In this document: piece after piece, positions 38,148 through 45,291 of the stretch | Numbering within the stretch: the first letter of the stretch is position 1 | Layout of the letters: every line of letters starts with the position of its first letter | NCBI GenBank assembly: GCA_030148775.1 | Contig: JASBST010000108.1 | Coordinates: 124,001 to 188,000, forward strand | Length of the DNA: 64,000 nt | DNA from: Thiogranum sp. | Lineage (GTDB): Bacteria > Pseudomonadota > Gammaproteobacteria > DSM-19610 | Reading direction: 5' to 3' | Translations under genes and position numbers: made by a program | The notes under the pieces: model-generated | Database searches by the model: none | The model's input: the letters and a program-made list of their open reading frames with translations, nothing else | What the model was told of the DNA's origin: nothing

Positions 38148-38930
38148 ATGAAACCAGACCTGGTCCGCGGCTGGTCGCCGGCCGCCCTGCTCGCCTGTCT
38201 GCTGGCGCTGGCGCCGCCGGTGCACGCCGGATGGTGGAGCGGGCTGTTCGCCGACGGCGAACCGCTGAGCGTCGAAGTGACGGACCCCTATATCGAGCTG
38301 CATACCGGTGCCGGCAGGGGTTATCCCATCTTCCAGGTGGAGGAACGGGGCGCGCATATCGACATTCTCAAGCGCAAAACCGACTGGTTCAAAGTACGCA
38401 CCGCGCGGGGAAAAGAAGGCTGGGTTTATCGCGGCCAACTCGAGCGCACCCTGACGCCTGGCGGCGAACGCATGCATAGCGCCGAAGCGACACAAAAAGA
38501 GTTCGCTTTCCACCGCTGGGAAGCCGGCGCCACCGGGGGAGACTTCGAAGGGGCGGACGTCATGTCGATTTCCGGCGGCTATTCCCTGACACCGAAGGTC
38601 TCGGTGGAAGCTGCCGTGTCGAAAATATTCGCCCGCTTTTCGTCGGGGGAAAGCGCCAGTGTCAGCCTCAACATCCACCCCTTTCCGGAGTGGCGTTTTT
38701 CGCCCTTCGTCGCCCTCGGCACTGGACTGATCCGCTCTAATCCCGACACCACACTGGTGCAGGAGTCAGACCGCACCGATCAATTGGCGCACGTGGGGCT
38801 GGGCCTGAGGGTGTATCTTGCACGGCGCTTTATTTTCCGCGTGCAATACAAGAATTACGTCATTTTTCAGAGCACGGACGACAATCAGGAGATCAACGAA
38901 TGGAAAGCAGGATTTGCCGTATTTTTCTGA
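38148..38930 (+). CDS. SH3b-domain outer-membrane barrel protein
   Basis: 260 residues with a signal peptide (about 1-27, ending VHA). An SH3b-like domain (about 38-105; PYIELHTGAGRGYPIF and GWVYRGQL) is followed by a short beta-barrel region ending in Phe (GFAVFF), the usual outer-membrane insertion signal. SH3b domains commonly bind peptidoglycan or peptides. It has AAAGGAT ahead of the ATG, lies 48 bases after the HzsA-like gene, and overlaps the next barrel gene by 31 bases. Confidence 0.75.
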   Translation: MKPDLVRGWSPAALLACLLALAPPVHAGWWSGLFADGEPLSVEVTDPYIELHTGAGRGYPIFQVEERGAHIDILKRKTDWFKVRTARGKEGWVYRGQLERTLTPGGERMHSAEATQKEFAFHRWEAGATGGDFEGADVMSISGGYSLTPKVSVEAAVSKIFARFSSGESASVSLNIHPFPEWRFSPFVALGTGLIRSNPDTTLVQESDRTDQLAHVGLGLRVYLARRFIFRVQYKNYVIFQSTDDNQEINEWKAGFAVFF

Positions 38931-39547
38931 GCGGCGCCGGGCCGCTGGTGGCACTGCTGTGCCTGTCACCGGCGTCGGCGGCCGAACCCACCGAGCAAGT
39001 AGTACGCCCGGAAATCGAACGCCGCGACATTCGCGAGGCCGACATCGACACCGAGGATTTCGAACTCGGGGCTTTTTTTGGCGCCATGAACGTGGAAGAC
39101 TTCGGCACCAATCCGGTGTACGGGCTGCGCCTGACTTATCACGTCACGGAAAATCTGTTCACCGAAGCGACCTACGGCCATACCAACACCAGTGAGACCA
39201 GCTTCGAACGCCTCAGCGGCTCGGCTCAGTTGCTAAGTGGCGATGATCGCAAGCTCGACTACCTGAATCTGTCCGTCGGCTACAGCCTGTTGCCGGGCGA
39301 GGCATTCATCGGCAGCCGCTACGCCTTCAGTACCGACTTCTACCTCATCGCCGGCGCCGGCGGCACGCGCTTTGCCGGCGAGGACAATTTCACCTGGAAT
39401 TTCGGCTTCGGCTACAAGTTGCTGCTCAACGACTGGCTGGCAATCCGCCTGGATGCCCGCGATCACGTATTCAGCCTCGATCTGCTGGGTGACTCGCAGA
39501 CCAATCACAATCTGGAGTTCAGCGGCGGTGTGTCGATGTTTTTCTGA
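38900..39547 (+). CDS. Outer-membrane beta-barrel domain protein
   Basis: 215 residues: a signal peptide (ending PASAA), a short charged linker (EIERRDIREADIDTEDFE), then alternating amphipathic strands consistent with an eight-stranded barrel, ending in Phe (GVSMFF). It overlaps the preceding barrel gene by 31 bases, so the two are probably co-expressed. It may be an outer-membrane anchor or pore for the redox proteins nearby; the function is unknown. Confidence 0.72.
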   Translation: MESRICRIFLSGAGPLVALLCLSPASAAEPTEQVVRPEIERRDIREADIDTEDFELGAFFGAMNVEDFGTNPVYGLRLTYHVTENLFTEATYGHTNTSETSFERLSGSAQLLSGDDRKLDYLNLSVGYSLLPGEAFIGSRYAFSTDFYLIAGAGGTRFAGEDNFTWNFGFGYKLLLNDWLAIRLDARDHVFSLDLLGDSQTNHNLEFSGGVSMFF

Positions 39548-39655
39548 ATTGTGAGCAAGGTCGCGTTTTCCCGCCGCTGTCCGGCCGACAACTTGCAAGC
39601 CGGGCGTAGCCACGATTTCGCGCCGGCTCGGACACGTATAATTAGGAGACACACC

Positions 39656-40168
39656 ATGAGACTATTCAGCCTGACCCCGCGCCTCTATGTCATCGCCCTG
39701 ATCGTGATGCTGGCCAGCGTGGCCGCCACGGCGGACGTCAAGCAGGCGGCCGCACCCGATTTCGCGCTGAAAAGCGCCAGTGGCGAGAATCTTCGCTTGA
39801 GCGAACTGCGCGGCGAGGTGGTAATGATCAACTTCTGGGCCTCCTGGTGCGGGCCCTGCCGCCAGGAAATGCCGCTGCTCGACGAACTTTACCGTCAATA
39901 CAGCCCGATGGGTTTCACCATCCTGGGAGTAAATGTGGAGGAGGACTCCAGCAAGGCGCGCCAAATGCTCAAGGATATCCCGGTGGACTTCCCGGTCGTG
40001 TTCGACAACAAGAGCACCGTCAGCAAACTTTATGACGTCGTCGCCATGCCCAGCACGGTGCTGGTCGACCGTGACGGCAATATCCGGTATCTTCACCGCG
40101 GTTACAAGCCGGGTTACGAGGAAACCTACCAACAGCAGGTGCGGGCCTTGATCAGGGAAGAGCGGTGA
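39656..40168 (+). CDS. TlpA-family thioredoxin-fold protein
   Basis: 170 residues: a signal anchor (about 8-25), then a TlpA/ResA domain with the redox motif WCGPC (Cys65, Cys68), the FWAS and cis-Pro AMPSTVLVD segments. ATG 39656 has AGGAG seven bases ahead; the longer frame from 39551 is not supported. It reduces or isomerises periplasmic thiols, possibly haem-site cysteines of the nearby cytochromes or the Cys of the DUF4266 protein. The stop overlaps the DUF4266 start (GTGA). Confidence 0.9.
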   Translation: MRLFSLTPRLYVIALIVMLASVAATADVKQAAAPDFALKSASGENLRLSELRGEVVMINFWASWCGPCRQEMPLLDELYRQYSPMGFTILGVNVEEDSSKARQMLKDIPVDFPVVFDNKSTVSKLYDVVAMPSTVLVDRDGNIRYLHRGYKPGYEETYQQQVRALIREER

Positions 40169-40392
40169 GACACAGCGGACAGCTTATTGTAATCCTGGGA
40201 ATGGTGGCGCTCAGCGCCTGCAGCGGCGTCGAGCCCTGGGTGAAGCCCTATGAACGGGCGCACCTGGCGGACCCTATTATGAATTTCAGTCGCAACCCGG
40301 TATCGGATAACTTCGGCAGCCATGTCTACCAAGTCAGGGAAGGCGCCCGCGGTGCGGAAGGCGGACATGGGGGCGGCTGGGGCTGCAAGTGA
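40165..40392 (+). CDS. DUF4266 small lipoprotein with Gly-rich, Cys-containing tail
   Basis: 75 residues from GTG 40165. Lipobox LSAC (Cys19), then VKPYERAHLADPIMNF, a DUF4266 hallmark, and a Gly-rich tail ending GGHGGGWGCK with a penultimate Cys. The gene is translationally coupled to the TlpA gene and overlaps the DUF3570 start by 26 bases. Function unknown; the conserved Gly/Cys tail looks like a site for metal binding or modification. Confidence 0.82.
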   Translation: MRHSGQLIVILGMVALSACSGVEPWVKPYERAHLADPIMNFSRNPVSDNFGSHVYQVREGARGAEGGHGGGWGCK

Positions 40393-41563
40393 GCGCCTGC
40401 GACTGACGCTTTGGCGCACGCTACGCGCCGCAGTGGCGACATCGCCGCTGGCGCTGCTGGTGGGCTCGCCGTCATTGGACGCCGGTGTGCTCGCCGAAGA
40501 CCGTGCCGACGCGCTTTATCACTCCTACGACGGCGGCGGCGTGGAGGTCAACGGCCCTTCGATACTGGTACGCAAGGGCGACAACAAACAGATCTCCGGC
40601 AGCCTGAACTATTATGTCGACAGTATTTCCAGCGCTTCGGTCGACGTTATCACCCAGGGCAGTCCCTACAGCGAGAAACGCACCGAATGGTCGGGCAGTG
40701 TGGATTATCTGCACGCCGATACCACCATGACCGCCGGATATACCTACAGCAACGAAAGCGACTATCAGGCGAACACGTTCAACTTCAGCATCAGTCAGAG
40801 CATGTTCGGCGAGCTGACCACGGTCACGCTCGGCTACTCGCGCGGGTTCGACGACATCTCCAGCAACGTGGACCCGGCGGTCGACGAGAGCGCCGATCAC
40901 CAGAATTACCACGTATCGCTTTCCCAGGTGCTGACCAAGAATCTGCTGCTCAGCCTTAACTATGACGCCATCACCGACGAGGGCTTTCTGCGCAATCCCT
41001 ATCGCCACGTCTACGTGCTCGACGACCCCAACGACCCCAACAGTCTGGCGAACTTCAACACGCCGGAACGTTATCCCAGCACCCGCACCAGCAATGCCTT
41101 GTCGGCCAATTTTCTCTACTATCTGCCCTACCGGGCTTCGCTCAAGCTGGGCTATCGCTATTATGCCGACGATTGGGATATCAGCGCGCACACGGTCGAC
41201 TTGCGCTATACCCATCCGCTGGGCGGCCGTTGGCTGTTCGATATCGGAGCGCGTTACTATCAGCAGACCCACGCGGACTTCTACGCCGATCTGTTCCAGC
41301 GGCCCGACCAACAGAATTTTATGGCGCGCGACAAGGAATTGAGCGAGTTCCAGGACTACAGCGTCGGTTTCGGCATCACCTACAACCTGTTGAAGAAGCC
41401 CCGCGGTTTCATCGACAAGGCGACGCTCAATTTCAACTACGACCGCGTCTGGTTCAAATACGACGACTTCTCCGACGTCAGCGGCGGCGGTCTGCCGGCG
41501 CAGGCACCCTTGTACGAGTTTGACGCCGATGTGATGCGTTTTTACGGATCGATCTGGTATTGA
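40367..41563 (+). CDS. DUF3570 outer-membrane barrel-like protein
   Basis: 398 residues from ATG 40367 (GAAGG five bases ahead; an ATG at 40322 is the alternative). A basic, hydrophobic N-terminus acts as the signal, then a long run of amphipathic beta strands rich in Tyr and Asp (SGSLNYYVDSISSASVDV, LSLNYDAITDEGFL) ending with Tyr (FYGSIWY). This is the DUF3570 pattern, a predicted barrel always seen with DUF4266 in my recollection. Stop overlaps the apbE start. Confidence 0.82.
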   Translation: MGAAGAASERLRLTLWRTLRAAVATSPLALLVGSPSLDAGVLAEDRADALYHSYDGGGVEVNGPSILVRKGDNKQISGSLNYYVDSISSASVDVITQGSPYSEKRTEWSGSVDYLHADTTMTAGYTYSNESDYQANTFNFSISQSMFGELTTVTLGYSRGFDDISSNVDPAVDESADHQNYHVSLSQVLTKNLLLSLNYDAITDEGFLRNPYRHVYVLDDPNDPNSLANFNTPERYPSTRTSNALSANFLYYLPYRASLKLGYRYYADDWDISAHTVDLRYTHPLGGRWLFDIGARYYQQTHADFYADLFQRPDQQNFMARDKELSEFQDYSVGFGITYNLLKKPRGFIDKATLNFNYDRVWFKYDDFSDVSGGGLPAQAPLYEFDADVMRFYGSIWY

Positions 41564-42594
41564 ACACAGCCGCATTGCTGCGCCCGCTCGCGCCTCTTTA
41601 TCTGCTTCTTTCCCTGTATGCACCCTCCGCCGCTGCCACGTGGCTGCACGAAGAAGCCGACATCATGGGCACCCGTATCAGCGTCGAGCTGTTCCACGAG
41701 GATGCGGCGGTGGCGCGCCGGGGCGTGGATGGCGTGTTGGCGGAGATGCGCCGCATCGACCGTACGATGAGTCCCTGGATAGAGAGCAGCGAACTCGCAC
41801 GTCTGAACCGCGAAGCCGCCGCCCATCCGGTCACCGTCAGCCGCGAACTGTTCGATTTGATCGCCACTTCGCTGCACTACTCGCGACTGACACAAGGGGC
41901 GTTCGACATCACCTTCGCCAGCGTGGGGTTTCTCTATGATTATCGCAAAGGCGTGCACCCGGACGAGGCGCAGCGGCGGGCCGCGACCGACCTCGTCAAC
42001 TACCACAACCTGATTCTCGATCCACGGGCACCGAGCGTCGCCTACGGCAAGCCCGGCGTGCGCATCGATCTGGGGGGCATCGCCAAGGGGCACGCCGTGG
42101 ACCGCTGTATCCGCTTGCTGCAGGCGTTGGGGATCGGCCAGGCCCTGGTGACTGCGGGCGGCGACAGCCGCATGATCGGCGAACGCTGGCAGGGGCGCCC
42201 CTGGAACATCGGCGTCCAAGACCCGCGCGACGCGAGTAAGCTGGTGGCGATCATTCCCCTTGAAAACGTCGCCGTCTCGACCTCGGGCGATTACCAACGC
42301 TATTTCGAGGAAAACGGCGTGCGCTACCACCACATCATCAATCCCGCCTCGGGTGACTCCGCGCGCGGCATGCGCAGCGCCACCCTGATCGGACCCGACG
42401 CCACCACTACCGACGCCTTGTCGACCAGCGTGTTTGTTCTCGGCGTCGAGGCCGGTCTGGCCCTGGTGAATCGACTGCCTGACATCGACGCCATTCTGGT
42501 CGACGCCCACGGCCAGCTGCACTATTCCGACGGGCTGTTGCCAGCGCAGACGCAACAGGACGTCAAAACTCCGACGTCAGCGCCAGCACCCTGA
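41560..42594 (+). CDS. apbE: FAD:protein FMN transferase
   Basis: 344 residues from TTG 41560, overlapping the DUF3570 stop (TTGA). A signal peptide (about 1-26) directs it to the periplasm. ApbE motifs are visible: MGTRISVELF, DLGGIAKGHAVD, VTAGGDSR, SGDYQRYFE, YHHIINP and the metal-binding DATTTDALSTS. ApbE attaches FMN covalently to Thr/Ser of exported flavoproteins. I saw no protein in the window with the usual acceptor motif (Dxx[ST]GA[TS]), so its substrate here is unknown. Confidence 0.95.
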   Translation: MNTAALLRPLAPLYLLLSLYAPSAAATWLHEEADIMGTRISVELFHEDAAVARRGVDGVLAEMRRIDRTMSPWIESSELARLNREAAAHPVTVSRELFDLIATSLHYSRLTQGAFDITFASVGFLYDYRKGVHPDEAQRRAATDLVNYHNLILDPRAPSVAYGKPGVRIDLGGIAKGHAVDRCIRLLQALGIGQALVTAGGDSRMIGERWQGRPWNIGVQDPRDASKLVAIIPLENVAVSTSGDYQRYFEENGVRYHHIINPASGDSARGMRSATLIGPDATTTDALSTSVFVLGVEAGLALVNRLPDIDAILVDAHGQLHYSDGLLPAQTQQDVKTPTSAPAP

Positions 42595-42724
42595 CCCGAT
42601 ATCCGACTGCGGCCGCGACCGCACCGACGACCCCAGCCACCGCTGTCGTCGCTACCCTACAGTTTCTCCCGTCTCTGCGGCCGTCACCGCGGCCATCTAT
42701 CGCAAGCCACTGATTCTTGAAGGA

Positions 42725-42740
42725 TGGCACAGAGATTGCC
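42725..42740 (+). promoter_or_regulatory. Sigma-54 type -24/-12 promoter
   Basis: TGGCAC-N5-TTGCC with the invariant GG and GC ten bases apart (GG 42726-42727, GC 42738-42739), matching the RpoN consensus. It points toward the operon beginning at 42908, with transcription predicted near 42751. An enhancer-binding activator would be required and none is encoded in the window. Confidence 0.8.
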
Positions 42741-42776
42741 TAATTCGAGGAATCGGCAGACAGACAGAATGGACAC

Positions 42777-42817
42777 CGTGAGACGAACGCGTGGACGGAA
42801 GTGTGAACCGTCTCACG
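42777..42817 (+). repeat. 9-bp inverted repeat in the operon leader
   Basis: CGTGAGACG (42777-42785) and CGTCTCACG (42809-42817) are exact reverse complements separated by 23 bases. The element lies between the sigma-54 promoter and the first gene, so it could form a leader hairpin or bind a dimeric regulator. Confidence 0.7.
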
Positions 42818-42907
42818 TTTAGGCTGTGAATCGTATTCCGGAAGCCGGCACCGTCGGCCGATGATACTAGGACCGGCTGACAACATCCCACGGTCGCAGG
42901 AGAGCGC

Positions 42908-43435
42908 ATGTACAGTTTATTCAGAGGATCGCTGGCCGCCCTATTGCTTTGGTCATGGCTGCCGGCCATGGCCGAAACCCCGGCGCCCGAGGCCGTCGGG
43001 GTGCAGGAAGACGTCCAGAGCCTCAAGCAGCAGGTGTTGGAACTTAACCGCGACTTGTTTTTGCTGGAAGAGGAACTGCTGTTCCCCACCAACACCCAGG
43101 TTTCGGTTTTCGTCTCCCTGGATGTAGGCGAATTTTTCCAGCTCGACTCGGTACAGCTGAAAATCGACGGCAAGGAAGTGGCCGACTACCTCTACACCCC
43201 GCGCGAGCTCGACGCGCTGGCGCGCGGCGGCGTACAACGGCTGCACATCGGCAATCTACGTAACGGCGAGCACGAACTGGTCGCCTTTTTTACCGGCAAA
43301 GGCCCCAAGGGCCGTGACTACCGTCGCGGCGCCACGACCACCATCACCAAGGGATTGGGGCCGAAATACGTGGAGCTGCGCATCGTCGATCAGACACGTA
43401 ATTACCAGCCCGAGTTCGCCGTCAAGGAGTGGTAA
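42908..43435 (+). CDS. Exported coiled-coil protein, first gene of the TPR/ExbBD operon
   Basis: 175 residues: a signal peptide (ending AMA at about 22), a coiled-coil stretch (VQEDVQSLKQQVLELNRDLFLLEEELL), then a beta-rich domain (VSVFVSLDVGEFFQLDSVQLKIDG, RNGEHELVAFFTGKG). I do not recognise a named family with confidence. AGGAG precedes the ATG and the stop overlaps the next start (TAATG). It probably acts in the periplasm with the TPR proteins. Confidence 0.8.
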   Translation: MYSLFRGSLAALLLWSWLPAMAETPAPEAVGVQEDVQSLKQQVLELNRDLFLLEEELLFPTNTQVSVFVSLDVGEFFQLDSVQLKIDGKEVADYLYTPRELDALARGGVQRLHIGNLRNGEHELVAFFTGKGPKGRDYRRGATTTITKGLGPKYVELRIVDQTRNYQPEFAVKEW

Positions 43436-45291
43436 TGACCCGCCGCACGCTGCCGCTGTATTTGCTGGGGCTGGCGTGCCTGACCGCCGGCAGCGCGATC
43501 GCCGCCGACAAACCCCGGCAGGTGCTCGATCTGGACTACGGTGAAGTACTGTTCCAGTTTTACCAGGAGGATTATTTTGCCGCCATCACCCATTTGATGG
43601 TGGCGGACGAACGCGGGCGCCTGCCGCATCACCGCAAAGACGCCGACATGCTGCTCGGCGGCCTGCAACTTTCCTACGGTATGCTCGACCAGGCCCAAGC
43701 GCGTTTCGAGCGCCTGCTGGACAAATCCGCCGATCCGGCCCTGCATGATCGCGTGTGGTACTACCTGAGCAAGATCAACTATCAGCGCGGCCACTACCGC
43801 AAGGCCCATCGGGCGCTGGAGCAAATCGGCGACAACAGCGACAAGGCGCTGAACGCGCAGCGCGCCCTGCTGGCGGCCAACATCAACATGGCCCTCGGGG
43901 ATAACGCCAAAGCCGCGCAATCGCTGAGGGACGTGCGTGCCCCCGGCGGCTGGAAGGAATATCTGGAGATCAACCGCGGTATCGCGCTGATGCGCGCCGG
44001 CGACATCACCGCAGGACGCGAGGTGCTGGACAAACTGGGCAAACAGCCTGCCGCCGGCGAGGAATTGCGCGCGTTGCGCGATCGCGCCAATCTCGGCCTC
44101 GGCTATCAGCTGCTGCGCAGCGGCGATCCCGCCGCTGCCAGAGACTACCTCAACCGCGTGCGCCTGCAGGGCCCGTTCGTGCAGGCGGCGCTACTGGGCG
44201 CGGGCTGGGCCGACGCCGAACAGGGCGATTTTCAATCGGCGCTGACGCCCTGGATGGCACTGAGCAAAATCAGCGGTCACCAGCCCGCGGCGCAGGAGGC
44301 ACGCCTCGCCGTGCCTTATGCGTTGGCACAGCTGGGCGATGGCAAACAGGCCGCAGCCTACTATGAATTGGCCCTCGATTATTATGACAGCGAACAGCAA
44401 AGGATCGACGCGGCGATCGACAGCGCCCGCAGCGGCAACCTGATCGCCCTGCTCGCCCAGGCCGACACCGGCACTTCCGGAGGCTGGTTGCATGCCAATC
44501 CGACCTTGGAGGGCATCCCGTCGGGCCGCTATCTGGTGGACGTGCTCGCCGGCAACGGCTTTCAGGAATCGTTGAAAGATTATCGCGATCTCGGCTATCT
44601 GGCCGGCGCGCTCAACCGCTGGCTCGACAAAATCGCCATCTATCACGACATGGTCGACATGCGCCGCCTGGCTTATGAGCGACGCGCGCCAAAAGTGCGC
44701 GAGCGCCTGGCGCGCCGGGAGGCCACGCAACTGAAGCAGCGTTGGCAACAGTTCAAGGCGCGCGTAGACGCCGCACGACAGCAGGACGATCCCCTGCAAC
44801 TGGCGACCACCCAGGAGATACAACAATGGGCACGGCTGCAGGACCTTCAGACCCGCCTCGCCGCATTGCCCCGGACGCCGCGCCACGCGCGGATGCGCGA
44901 GAAAACCGAATGGCTGCGGGGTATTCTTTACTGGCAGATCCAGGCCGACTACCCGGTGCGCTGGTGGGAAAACAGCAAGCAGGTGCGCGGTATCGAGCCG
45001 CTGTTACGCGAGGCTGCCACCAAGCAGGCGGCCATCAGACAGGCGCTGCAACGGGCCAAAGCCGGGTTCGACGGCTATGATGCGCGCATCAAGGCATTGC
45101 ACGGGCGTATTGTGGCGCTACTGCCCCGCATCGAGGCCGCCCGTGGCGCCTCCGGACGACACTTGCAACAGCTCGCGCTAGGCGAGCTGGAAACACGCCG
45201 GCAACGACTGGTGAGCTATCGCAGCCAGGCCCGCTACGCGCTGGCGCGCAGTTACGACCAGCTGGCCAGTACGCCTGGAGAACGCCCGTGA
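43435..45291 (+). CDS. Periplasmic TPR-repeat protein
   Basis: 618 residues from ATG 43435 (AAGGAG five bases ahead). Signal peptide (ending AIAA), then alpha-helical TPR-like repeats (LLGGLQLSYGMLDQAQARFERLL, AGWADAEQGDFQSALTPWMAL), and a coiled-coil, Arg/Gln-rich C-terminal third. This resembles the TPR scaffold proteins that accompany Agl/Glt-type ExbB/ExbD motors. Its stop overlaps the next gene's GTG start, so both are made together. Confidence 0.78.
   Translation: MTRRTLPLYLLGLACLTAGSAIAADKPRQVLDLDYGEVLFQFYQEDYFAAITHLMVADERGRLPHHRKDADMLLGGLQLSYGMLDQAQARFERLLDKSADPALHDRVWYYLSKINYQRGHYRKAHRALEQIGDNSDKALNAQRALLAANINMALGDNAKAAQSLRDVRAPGGWKEYLEINRGIALMRAGDITAGREVLDKLGKQPAAGEELRALRDRANLGLGYQLLRSGDPAAARDYLNRVRLQGPFVQAALLGAGWADAEQGDFQSALTPWMALSKISGHQPAAQEARLAVPYALAQLGDGKQAAAYYELALDYYDSEQQRIDAAIDSARSGNLIALLAQADTGTSGGWLHANPTLEGIPSGRYLVDVLAGNGFQESLKDYRDLGYLAGALNRWLDKIAIYHDMVDMRRLAYERRAPKVRERLARREATQLKQRWQQFKARVDAARQQDDPLQLATTQEIQQWARLQDLQTRLAALPRTPRHARMREKTEWLRGILYWQIQADYPVRWWENSKQVRGIEPLLREAATKQAAIRQALQRAKAGFDGYDARIKALHGRIVALLPRIEAARGASGRHLQQLALGELETRRQRLVSYRSQARYALARSYDQLASTPGERP

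Larger units (their letters stand above)
42595..42907. other. Intergenic region before the TPR/ExbBD operon
   Basis: These 313 bases hold no gene. They contain a sigma-54 type promoter (42725-42740) and a 9-bp inverted repeat in the presumed leader (42777-42817), both listed separately. AGGAG precedes the next start codon at 42908. No terminator for the apbE unit is obvious. Confidence 0.6.
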
